Source: Roridomyces roridus (taxonomy: Eukaryota > Basidiomycota > Agaricomycetes > Agaricales > Mycenaceae). From it: a stretch of 64,000 nucleotides of DNA. The notes under the pieces were generated by a model. That model saw only the letters and a list, made by a program, of their open reading frames with translations. It ran no database searches and was not told the origin of the DNA. A program made the position numbers and the translations under genes. Shown one piece after another: positions 11,109 through 21,400 of this stretch. The stretch lies in contig JARKIF010000020.1 in the NCBI GenBank assembly GCA_029378245.1, positions 992,001-1,056,000 on the forward strand, in the 5' to 3' direction. The first letter of the stretch is position 1, and every line of letters begins with the position of its first letter.

Positions 11109-12746
11109 CTTGACAGTCTGGACGGCGGAGGTCGGTGAGGGAGAGTGGGGGTCGACGGCGGGAGAGGGAGAGGGAGACAAACACGAGGTGGGTTGACGGA
11201 TCCGGAAAATACATTCATACCCAATGCGGAAAACAGAGTGACCATCGTGATGATTCGCATGCATCTTGTGATGCCAGGAACATCGGAGGCTTTTGATTGC
11301 CTTTTGATCCCCACGGTCATTTGGTTCTCCCTCGTCAGAAAGAGGACACAGGGAAAATTGTGTGTCAGAGACCTCAGACAACGCACAGACTGTCGATCCC
11401 GGTTGAAGGTACCAGACAGCATACCGGGCTTTGATCGGGCAGGCAAAACACGTGCGCGGGTGCACGTAGGTGCACGTGTTGCTCGTGTTATCTGGCCCAT
11501 CAATACCGGTTTACGGATCGCTGTGATCTGTGATGTTCCTGTCGATCCTCTGCGGGCTTCTTCGGTACCGATATTCAGGTCCGCTGCACGATGTTCAGGC
11601 ACGCGATGGACGTATTTGCGGTCGGCTCGGTTGAACTATGCGATTTCGAACAGGGCAGCCTATTGGACCTTGGAATTATTTGAATGGGCTTCTCTCTTGG
11701 ATTGGGCCAAGTATTCGGGCAGATTCACCAGGATTCACAGTGGAATTTCAAGCATTTCACAAGGGGCGTTCAAGAATCAAACACAACACTCACGCGTGAA
11801 TTTTTCAACAGTACCGAGTCCTCAGAATCAAAGGGCTGGAAGGTTTTTGAAGAACCTCTGTCAGTGTCTGGGGAGCCGGCTCGTAGAATCATAAAATAAT
11901 CGCCGACGTGCGGGCGGCTTTGTGGCGAGTAAGCCGAGTCGAACGGACGACAGCTCCCTTGCCGGTGTGTATTTTTGTCTCGCATATTTGGAGCCTTGAA
12001 GCCATTGCCAGCAATGGCTGTTGGAGCCAACCAAGCTTCCAGAGGTGACTCATGAACCACCGGGCTCACGGGATTGATATTGTGATCCGATCACCCGGTG
12101 TCGTTCGGCAGCACCGGCCATCATAAAATGGGACATGAGCCCCATGTGGCGGCCGACGGGAATGAGGGTATGTATAGTTCAGTGTCACGAAAGGCTGATC
12201 TGGACGACATGGGAGCCTCAAGGGTGCCAGACGGGAGACCAGTTTTCAGTTCATCGTCCGTGTGAACAAGGCGGGACTCAGAGGCAGGAGCTCCGCCGAG
12301 CCTCAATTGTGTCGGGTGTCGCGGGAGACGGAGATTAATCCCAGAGTATGCATCGGCGGGACGCGTATATATTTCCCCATCTGTCGAGACTCGAGCAGGG
12401 AGACCAAGTACATATACCCGGTGGAAAAACCAATGTGTCCAGGTTGGCGGGCGCAGCGCTAGCAAGAATTATTTTAGCGTCTGCGTTCAGGAGCTTCTCC
12501 TTCATTTCCTCGTGTATTCCTGTACGAGTTACCGGGTCCCCGCATCCCGTACATAGCCACAGTGTGCGGTATATAAGGTCCAGGCAATGCTACTGGGCTC
12601 CCGCCTTGAAACTTCGACAGAAATGGGTATCCCGAGCAGCCCCGGGTGGATTGCATACACGGCCAAGCGGATTGCGCGATACGGACGAAAGAACGACGGC
12701 CGTCAGGTGCGAATTACTTGTCTCGACTCCTACAATCTAATCCAAC
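11109..12746. other. Divergent intergenic region, Galpha / F-box gene
   Basis: Contains the promoters of the Galpha gene (-) and the first F-box gene (+). Long overlapping frames on both strands (for example 11145-11894) are arginine- and serine-rich and match nothing. Confidence 0.5.
12568..12577 (+). promoter_or_regulatory. TATA-like element
   Basis: GTATATAAGG lies about 170 bp upstream of the ATG at 12747. It fits a core promoter for the F-box gene if there is a 5' leader of about 140 nt. Confidence 0.35.
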
Positions 12747-14325
12747 ATGCAGCTCACTCACCTCAACGAGGACGTCCTGGGCGAGATACTCTCTTACTGT
12801 GACATTTATCACATCCTGCTCTTCTCTAGAGTGAGTTCCCTTCGCATCGCAGTGGTATGTGGAAATAAGAAGCATTCAGGTCAACAGAGTTTGTCGAAGA
12901 ATAGCACTCTCAAAGCACCTCTGGATCTCTCTCCTCCGAGATCTCGAATTCCGTGCACTCCTCGACCTAGGTCCTAAAGAACAGCTGGAAGCGTATGAAA
13001 CGCCTGAGCTCATCGACATGGTAAAGCGCGTATCTCTCGGCCCGCGTACATGGTCTCCCACGTCTTCTACTCCGCCGACAATCCGTCGGGAAGTGGTGCT
13101 TCACTTTGACGTCCCGCACGGACCCGGGACTGGGATTCATCTGCTCCCCGGGGGGAAATATGTCGTGTTCTGGAAGAGTCGGGGTGTCTTTGCGCTGTGG
13201 GGGATTGCCTCGCAGCGGTGTATCTGGACGCATCCAGCGCTGTGGTGGTTTTGGTCAATTGATGTGCCTGATGGTGGGCACGTCGCTGTTGTTGGGCTTG
13301 GCTCGGAAGTCTTTGGCCAGTGAGTATTAGTTCACTGAATTCCAGGTATGCTCAGGTTCGTCCTCAGACAGGCGGGGGACCTTGAAGTCAACGAAGTTGA
13401 TCTCAGGACTGGTGATTCGCGAGTGAGGTTTCGAGCTCGCATTCCTTGTCGATTCGGCACTGCAGGACAAATGAATATTCTGGGGGACATTTTCACTGTC
13501 GCTCTGAGTACGAAAACCTCACGAGAGATATTGATCGTGAACTGGCGTGCGAATACCTGCGTGCGGTTGAAATTCCCATTGACGTCGCTGGTGAGTTCCG
13601 TCCTCTTTGTTCGTGGGATTCACCTGCATTTCTGCTAGATCTGTTCCTCGCTCGTACAAGGCCATTTGATCGTCGCCTATCGAGATTCCTACATTCACAA
13701 CGGCGTTGTTTCGGGCGTATACCCCCTCGCTTCCTTCCACTGGAATGCAATGGATCCAAACCACCCCTGGAGTCATTTTGGCGAGACCACGCGGCGCCCG
13801 CCCACCACCATCACCCTTCCCTTCGCCAGCGTCCATCGAATGACCTTTCTCGAGATGCAGACATATCGAAGCCCGACTCGAAGAGACACATACAAAGTCA
13901 CGATCAAACTGCGCATCCGATTGCCTCCACGCCGCTTGGCGATGAGGTTGTGGGACAAAGTCACAATATCATCTTCCGATGACGACTCGACGTGTTTGTC
14001 ATTTCTGCAGGCGTACATTCTCAGTCCGTCCACGGTGTCAGATCTGAGAATCCTCCCCACGATCCCGCAACCACGGAATCGGATGTTCCCGCACACCGTC
14101 TCTGGGTATGCCACGGATTTGGCCAATCGGGAGTTGTCTGTTGTTGATGGGTGGGGTATAAGAGATGGCATTGGAACCGTGGATGGGAAACTGAAGAACA
14201 AGGAGAGTAGAGAGGTGCTTCGGAGGTCGCAGTTGGTTTCCTCCGCATGGCCGATGTTGGGAGAGTACAGCGCTGCGGTGCCGTTGCTGGAGGAGCGTAC
14301 GCTGAGGATTTTGTATTTCGACTGA
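12747..14325 (+). CDS. F-box protein with propeller-like C-terminus (copy A)
   Basis: Likely substrate receptor of an SCF ubiquitin ligase. Exons 12747-12830, 12880-13319, 13368-13590 and 13639-14325 give 477 aa. The N-terminus MQLTHLNEDVLGEILSYCDI followed by VNRVCRRIALSKHLWISLL is a typical F-box: Leu-rich helix, cysteine-Asp turn and the conserved SK-LW helix. The first intron splits the F-box at a fixed place shared by all copies here. From about residue 90 there are repeated strands, for example GPRTWSP, HLLPGGKYVVFWKSRGVFALW and a second block REILIVNWRANTCVRLKFP, resembling diverged WD/beta-propeller blades (inference). The C-terminal signature YSAAVPLLEERTLRILYFD is shared by every copy in the window. 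Copies C and D are more similar to each other than to A; pseudogene B is closest to A. Confidence 0.85.
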
Positions 14326-14445
14326 TTATAAAATCTTCACTGTTGTTTTCAAGCAGGGCTCGGAAAGCACGCATCAAATTTGAACCACAATTGAAAGAAT
14401 GCAAGCAACTATTGAATGATTCGAACCGTTTTTGACTCTGGGGCA

Positions 14446-15195
14446 TCAAATGTCCAACGTGTACCTGAAGAGCACATCAGCACAAATTCACCTAGCAAGA
14501 GCAAGTCGACGCAAACGCACGTGGTAGGCACACTGGTCTGATGCAGCCCCGAAATAACAAGCGGAATTCCCCCAATGCCCAAGATACTACCGGCCCTCAC
14601 ATTAACCGACACCGAAGTCAAATCGAGCACCCCAAACGGAACAAAGTTCAGCGAGTTCGTGACGCCCTGGGTGAGGAGTACGTTGGTGATGTTGCCGGAA
14701 TTGGCTTTGCCCAAAGGGGGTACGACGACGGCGTGCGGGTCAAAGGTGTGTTGGAATGACGCGAGGTTGGTGCCATTCAATCCCGCGGCGGCGTTGACGC
14801 TGTCGACAGTGAGTTCGAATAGGAGGGGATTTTGGGCTGGGGAGTCGGATGTATATGAGTGAGAGTCGCGGACGGGAAGATGAGACTACACACCGTCAAA
14901 GTCGATGCTATGTCAGGCGGGGATCAAATGAGAGTGCGAAATGCGCTTGGTTGAAGTCATACGTTACGAGGTTATTCGAAAGCGTCGCCGTCTGCCCACT
15001 CCATCAGTGTTACATCCATAGCTTCATCATGGCACTCACAGTGAGGGTCACGTCGATATGAGTCACCAACCCAATCCCCAGGGCGTCGATAATCTCGCCG
15101 AGAAGATCACGACTTTCAAGCGCTGGGCTCGCGCCGACAAAGACGTTGCAAGCTGCGAGAAGGCCCAACAGGAAGAAGTGCAGACGCGCCATCAT
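14446..15195 (-). CDS. Small secreted protein, function unknown
   Basis: Five exons on the minus strand: 15195-15040, 14991-14963, 14907-14894 (14 nt), 14836-14521 and 14464-14446. They give 177 aa. The N-terminus (MMARLHFFLLGLLAACNVFVGASP) is a clear signal peptide. The mature part has alternating beta-strand-like segments (TATLSNNLVTIDFDAQNPLLF, NSLNFVPFGVLDLTSVSVNV, GIGGIPLVISGLHQTSVPTT) and an N-glycosylation sequon NGTN. I recognise this as a recurrent basidiomycete secreted family with an ATLSNNL..FD..NPL core, but I know no function for it. It is convergent with F-box copy A, 120 bp apart. Two ATGs are adjacent (15195 and 15192); either could be used. Confidence 0.8.
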
Positions 15196-15233
15196 TGACT
15201 GACGAGGGTGTCGTGCTGGCAGGCCTGCCGGCG

Positions 15234-15241
15234 TTTATATA
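15234..15241 (-). promoter_or_regulatory. TATA box of the secreted-protein gene
   Basis: TATATAAA on the minus strand, about 40 bp upstream of the ATG at 15195. This implies a very short 5' leader. Confidence 0.6.
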
Positions 15242-15610
15242 CGCAAGACAGACCCCGGGACGCACGACAGGGAGCAAACGCGAGAGAACTTTGAAGACCA
15301 AGTGACCACCGAGCATCCAATAGTCTTGCGTGCGCCAGGTCCAGGGCTAGCCAGGGGCGAGAAACGCAGCCGGAAGCAGACCCGGATACATACAAACTCA
15401 ATTGCACCCTGGAATTTTAGGCTCCGCTTCCGGAATTCCTATATCTGTGTAGGTGCGGTAACTGTTTTCAACAATAAGCACGGATTTGACAAGGAGAGGG
15501 TATTACTTGCCGCCAAGCCTCGCTCAAACGCCGTTTGCTGTGAAAGAGTGGACGAAAGCGGTGCGGGGACACTGCATGCCGGAGAATAATCCTGGAAACC
15601 TTTCCCACCA

Positions 15611-16665
15611 TCAAAGAAAATACGAAATCCGTAGCGCTTGGTCCTCCACTGTGGAACCGCCGCGCTGTACGCCTTCAATGTTGGCCATGTATATAATTGA
15701 TCAGACGCCTCTGGAAGACTTCCCACCCGATTTCCAACGCAGCGCCGTCTCGTTCCGACCACCAATCGAAAACAGTCAATGCCCACGATTCTGAATCCAT
15801 GCGGACCAATCGGACCCCGTAGCCCGATAACGTGAAGAGGACGAAGAAACGGAGCTATGGGATCCTCGAACGCAGAGTGAATTCCGGCAACAGGCCGCTA
15901 AATCTTTCTCCCCAACAGAGGCACGGTTCGGCGGTGCAACTACCAGCATCACCTGGACTCTAACTGGATATACGTCGTGGTTGGTAGGGCTCTTGTATAC
16001 CCAGAGATGAAGGTCGGCGTATTAATATTGGACGGGTGCCTGCGACGGGGGGATTGCATCCCAATGGACGATGGCGAGACGGAATTCCAATGGAGCGAGC
16101 TCAGCGCGTACATGCATAAAGGAGAGAGACGACATCTTCTTCCTTGAGCGGTGGTCGGGTTCAGGTAGATGACGAGGAGCCAGGACGGCGGACGTGTGGA
16201 TCTGGAAGAGTTGAAGAGTTGAACGTCTCGGGATTAATGGCAACTCACAAGCTGTGTATATGTAAATTCGAGTCAGACGGTCTCAGACCCATTCGTCGGT
16301 AAGCCAGTTGAAGGGTCATAGTCCAGGTGGGGCCGATAGCTCAGTACGATCCGCACCCTGAAGATAGTAAGATTGGCCGAATTTCAAGCAGAACGGACAC
16401 TGGTGGAAGAACGAGGGAAACAAGACCTCTCCGCCGCCCATCAGATCCATGGAAAAAGAGGAACACACATTCCTCTGCGTCCAACACACCGGCAAGTCCA
16501 CCACGAGTTCTCTTCGTACCGTCGGAGGCAAGGCAGAGGCCGGGGACCACGTACGCGGACCTTGCAGCGCCACACGCTTGGCCATATGTGCTTCGAGCTG
16601 TTCTTGGGGAGGTCACGGATGAGGAAGATCCAGAACTTGCGACTCTTAGCTGGCAAGATATGGCG
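15611..16665 (-). pseudogene. Decayed F-box gene copy (B2)
   Basis: Remnant in the same orientation as, and directly downstream of, pseudogene B. Recognisable pieces in order are KFWIFLIRDL (after the F-box), MAKRVALQGPRTWSPASALP, a PLASFHW-equivalent around 16080, and a C-terminal piece (NIEGVQRGGSTVE in one frame, LKAYSAAVP in another) ending ALRISYFL. The F-box start is missing and the pieces lie in several frames, so the gene is dead. Compared with intact copies, several hundred bases are deleted internally. Confidence 0.7.
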
Positions 16666-16689
16666 ACCTGAATGCATGCCGGGGGCAAA

Positions 16690-18237
16690 TACAAAATCCT
16701 TATCGCCCGCTCCTCCAACAACGGAACCGCCGCGCTGTACTGCCCCAACATTGACCAAGCCGATGAGACCAGCCTAGGCCTCCGAAGCACCTCTCGACTG
16801 CCTTCCCTCTCCTTCTTCTTATTCTTATTCACCGCCGGAACCCCATCCCTCACAACCCATCCATCAACAACAGTCAAATGCTCCAGCGACGGACCCGCCG
16901 AAGCCGTGCCGTATCCAGAAATCGTGGAGGGGAACATCCGAGGTTGTGGAATATTGGGGGTTGTAGCGATGGAGTGGAAGACGTACAGAGCATATATGCC
17001 TGTAGGAATAAAGAGCACGGCGGGTCATCCTGTCGTACTTTGTTCCACAAACGCGTCAGCAATCGCCTCGCAGGCAATTCAAAGCGCAGTTTGATCGTCA
17101 CTTTGTATGCATCCATCCGAGCTGGGCTTTGATATGTCCGAATTGCAAGGAAAGTGAGTCGATTGATGTGGGTGAAGGCAAGGACGATGGTGGTGGGCGG
17201 GCGTAGTCTGGTCCCACCTATATCGCTCCAGGGGCGTAGTGCATCAATTGGACTCCAGTGGAACGAAGCGAGGGGGCATACACCTGACATGACCCCGTCC
17301 TCGATGGAGGGGTCTCGACAGGCGACGATTAGATGACCCTCCACGAGCGAGGAGCAGATCTACCAGAAGTATAGTTCCAGTTTGGGTATTTCCTGAAAAT
17401 AGGAAGAAACGTACAAGCGACTTTGAGCTGAATTTCAAACGCACGCAGGTATCTGCACGCCAGTTGACGACCAGGATCTCACGCGCGATCTTCGTGCTCA
17501 AAGCGAGGGTGAAATAGTCCTCCAGAACATTCATTGGCCCCGCATTTTTGAATGTGCGGGGTATGGAAGCTGTGAACCTCACTTGAGAGTCGCCAGTCAT
17601 AAGATTGACTTCATTGATCTCGAGATGCCCGCCCTGTCTGGAACGATTGAATAAGGTGAAATAATTTCCCGAAAGACCGACTCACTGGCCAAGGACTTGA
17701 GTGGCCAGCCCAACCACAGCGACGGAGCCACCATCAGCCATATCTATGCCCCAAAACGACCACAAGGCCGGATGCGATTTCCCACAACGAAAAGACCCCG
17801 CGGCTCTTCCAGACAACGACGTACTTACCCCCTGGAACTAGATGGAGAATGCTCCCGGGTTCGTGCGGAGCGCCAAAGTGAAGTACCACCTCTCTACGGA
17901 CTGTCGGTGGGGTAGTCGACGCTGGGGACCATGTACGTGGGCCGAGTGCTATGCGCTTGGCCATCTCGATGAGTCGGGCGTCTCATACGCCTCCAGCTGT
18001 TCTTCAGGAGCTAGATCGGGCAGTGTGCGGAATTCAAGTTCTCGTAGGAGAGAGATCCAGAGTTGTTTTGAGAGTCCTATCCTTTGGCAGCGTCTATTGA
18101 CCTGGAGGTGCCAGGCTAAGTATTCAATTCGAGGTGACGGGCAAAGAGCTTGTCTGCGTGAAGCGCAGGACGTGGGAGATATCACAGTGGGAGAGTATCT
18201 CGCCCAAGACGTGATCGGTGAGGTCGATTAGCCGCAT
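16690..18237 (-). pseudogene. F-box gene copy B, inactivated by frameshifts
   Basis: Reads on the minus strand from MRLIDLTDHVLGEILSHCD at 18237. It is closest to copy A. At least three lesions are visible. One base is deleted at about 17983 (copy A has GAGCTC after YETP, here GACTC). About 25 bp are deleted near 17765, removing the SQRCIWT-equivalent. The frame changes again near 17005 after LFLQAYML. The first intron has also lost its donor: the base pair after the exon 1 boundary is AC instead of GT, and the nearest GT would leave an implausibly short 37-nt intron. The terminal YSAAVPLLEERAIRILYL runs on without the normal stop. Later exons still have clean intron boundaries, so the loss is probably recent. 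Confidence 0.85.
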
Positions 18238-19130
18238 GCTGCCAGGAGATCGTGGAACTTGAAGTCGGGAACAAGATGGAAAGTCGACACGTGTTGGATA
18301 GCCATCAGAAGCGGCGCTTACGCCAGGATGCTTACAATCAACTTACAATCCAGTCGAACTGGTATTCGGCTGCATCTCCTCTTCAAAGCTTCAACCCGAG
18401 AATGGGCCATGAACTCAGCTCAGCAGGTGAACCCCTTCATCAGTAACACTCAACAGGCCGTTCGAATCGGCCCTGGGACATAAGGCAACATGAGATTTCG
18501 CCTGTACATTTTTCTGAAAGCATCTCCACTCAAGTTTGGGCTCAGAAGAAGATCCAGGTCGACTCTCCTCCAATCTGTGGAGTCGTGTCTATCGCTCGAG
18601 TTGAGCTCAAGTGATGATGGAAGCCGCCCGACTGCCGTTTGATTCGGCCTTTGGTGCTGGGCGATTGAAGATGGCTTTTCAGCAGAGGGGGGAGGAATTT
18701 TATGCGGTTGTGATTAAGGCGAAGTTTTAGCGATAGACTGCGGAACGCCTTTCGTCGCACGGACGCGTCAGTCGCTGCCACCCGTGGTTCGAATCGACCT
18801 CGGGTCCATGCCAGAATGCCCAGTGAACTTTTTTCTCGATGTGCGCACAGTCTACTGTTATGATTGACATACAAACACGGTGGAGTCTTTGGAAAGATAT
18901 ATTCAAAATTGCAGCTTAAGAGCGGACCAATCTCTCGAATGATCTCCACTCCATATTTGATGTCCGCGCGGCATTACCGCGGACCACCACTCGGCCCCTC
19001 CATACTAGTGCTCCACAGGACTCCAGAGTGACATCATCGAACACTCCTTGCAGTATAAAATCTACCACTCGACGCCTCTGCCCTGCATATAACCACCACC
19101 TCACTACCACCCACCTGAACGAAATCCATC
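18238..19130. other. Intergenic, no supported gene
   Basis: No frame with splice support. Upstream of the small glycine-rich protein gene, with a TATA box near its right end. Confidence 0.45.
19054..19060 (+). promoter_or_regulatory. TATA box
   Basis: TATAAAA, 77 bp upstream of the ATG at 19131. Confidence 0.6.
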
Positions 19131-19457
19131 ATGCCAATCATGCAAGACGACCAAAACAAAGGCGCTACCGGCGCAGCCAAATTCGTAACCAGCACACTCG
19201 GGAACACGCACGTCTTCCCCTACCTCTGCCTTCCAGCGTTACTCATGCATTCCGAATACAGAGTCGGCGGCGTAGCTCGCACCGTCGGCAACGTCACCGG
19301 TGCCGCTGGCCGGGGCGTCGGGGACACAATCACGTCGGCTACCGGCTCGGCGGGGAAGCCGCTTGGTGATGCGATTGGCTCGCTGGGGACGGGCATCCAG
19401 GGCGGGACGGAGGGGCTTGCGCAGGGTGTTGAGAGGGCGGGGCAGTGGAAGAAGTGA
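19131..19457 (+). CDS. Small Gly/Ala/Thr-rich repeat protein
   Basis: Exons 19131-19207 and 19262-19457 give about 90 aa. The protein is built from short amphipathic units of the type GNTVGGVARTVGNVTGAAGR, GVGDTITSATGSAGKPLGDA and GSLGTGIQGGTEGLAQGVE. Similar small proteins recur in basidiomycetes and resemble stress-associated LEA-like proteins; the function is not established. The intron (19208-19261, 54 nt) has a GC donor (CAC/GCACGT) and a TACAG acceptor. Retaining it would add 18 hydrophobic in-frame residues that break the repeat, so splicing is more likely. No signal peptide. Confidence 0.7.
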   Translation: MPIMQDDQNKGATGAAKFVTSTLGNTHVFPYLCLPALLMHSEYRVGGVARTVGNVTGAAGRGVGDTITSATGSAGKPLGDAIGSLGTGIQGGTEGLAQGVERAGQWKK

Positions 19458-21400
19458 TTCAAGTACATCATCAGTGAACTGCAAATTGTATTCTTACCGC
19501 ACGTGTATCAAGCTAATCGCGGATTGGAGGCGCCGACAAATATCAAGAGGCGTCGTCTCCTTCGATCCGGCGGAGTGCCGATCGGCGGGCGCCAAGTGGG
19601 GAGGTTAGTTGAAATCAATTCAAAGGTTCCTTGCCTTGTAAGAACTTGTCGCAAAAACGAAAGACATATTCATGAATGTCAGCCAGGGAATCGAACCCCC
19701 ACATCCTTCGATGAGCCGTTGCCGCAATTGGGGTGGGCGCACAGTGCTGTATCCTCCCTGTACATGTAAGTATCAACTAATCGCGGTGGCGTCGACACAT
19801 TGCCAAGTATTTGGCGTGGGGAAGCGCGTCATACACAATGGAACGTCGAAGTAAGCGATGCGGTCTATTGAAATCGAATCAGAGGTTCTCGTCCTTTCAG
19901 AGCAAGGGGTAAAAACACAGACTGGGACATGGGAGTCCTGTATGACAGCCCGGGAGTCGGACAAGCCTTGAGCACAAATCCCAGGTCTCCTGAACTGGGC
20001 TGGGGTAGTGTATCGCAAAGAGCTCTTGGATTCTTTTAAGCATGCGCAAGCCTCGGTCGCAATCGATGGATATTCACCCCGTGCAGTATACAAAGAGAGT
20101 CCAAATCGACGTGAAAGCCAGAAAACGGTGAAGATAGGACCCTTGATGAGTTGAGATCAATAATGTGCGGAAAAGGACCAGAAGTATGGGCGATATACTG
20201 TAAAATAATTACTACGATTACATCCCTTTCAGAGTGCAGGCTCTGGGTCGCATTTCAATTGTAATTCGGTGTTTGGATCCCATCTTGGGGGGTCGCGTCT
20301 TGGATAACATCTGCAGGATATTCACTCCTTTTCAAAAAGAGTCTTCGTGATTCTGCCGATGTGCCGATAATGTTGGCAGTGATGCGTTGGCAGTGATGCG
20401 ATACTGATAGGCTAAGTATTCCGAACTTGTTGGAATGCTTACTTTCTCTGTCTTGCACCTAATGCCCAACCACTTTGGAAGTTGATATGATGCTTCCCTG
20501 AGTCTTTTAAGAAAATTCATACGAGGCAGAGCATCAAATCTGGCAGTGCAAGCCAACTGAATATTTTGATCTGCCATTTATCTTTTGAACCGAACCTCTG
20601 CACCATCACATCTGCCGATACTCAATCAATCGGCATTCTAGCTAACGGCACTACACCACACCATGGAGGTTGAAATCCGGGGAGTTGTTGGAACCAAGTT
20701 GAAACCGTAAGAAATGTTGTACTCCAAACGTCGACCAACCTGGAGTTGTGCTCGAAACCCGGGTTACCATATGCACATGCCATCCAAATGAGTCCCAATA
20801 ATTTTTTTACAGTATATGTGCCATACCAGAAGAGGTAGACCCAGATCTCAGATGGCGGAAGATGTGAAGAATGACGTTGGTCCTTGGATCGGTCTCCAGT
20901 TCGAAGATGCTTGGTGTGAGGGCAGAAAACTCGATAAGTAATGCACTCCAGCGCTCGGCGGAATCGAGGCGGAATGCGAGGAGGCCCGTGAGGAACCATT
21001 ATCGCGAGTCGGGTGTGCAGATGGTGGTGGTTTGCGGATAAGGAGGGCCGTGGCAGTGCTGCACGGGCTTGGTCAGCATCGCTTTCTCTTCTCTGCCATG
21101 ACGATGCCCAATGCTCTGCGGATTCTGCACATCTTGTGCACGCTCTGCTATCTCTACTCGTCTTCTGATAAAGATTGGGGCGGACTTTCGGCAGCTCCAA
21201 GTCTCCCTCATGGACAGTGGCACGACTGGGGAGTCGGACGCTATCGCTGGCCGGAATCGTCAAGCAGACGAGCCTTCGAGACGCCGATGTCGCACAGTGA
21301 CAGAATGGGTGCCCGCCGGGAGAAGTCGAAGACCTTGTAGGTAAGTTGTGGATGCTTATTTTGTTGACGGGTGGCGCCCGTTGCTGCCGCGTTTTTCTTC
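19458..21400. other. Intergenic, no supported gene
   Basis: A 213-aa minus-strand frame at 20622-21263 has no family resemblance. The right third is the left member of a duplicated block listed separately. Confidence 0.45.

Noticed and set aside
10706..11602. 298-aa minus-strand frame overlapping the Galpha gene
   Set aside because: It runs through Galpha introns in another frame; the Galpha exons explain the region completely.
11145..11894. 249-aa plus-strand frame
   Set aside because: Antisense to the Galpha 5' region, arginine/serine-rich, no family resemblance or splice support.
19675..19760. tRNA-like B-box GGTTCGATTCC on the minus strand
   Set aside because: No pairing acceptor stem, no convincing anticodon arm and poor A-box.
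20622..21263. 213-aa minus-strand frame
   Set aside because: Composition and lack of motifs suggest chance; it partly covers the duplicated F-box upstream block.
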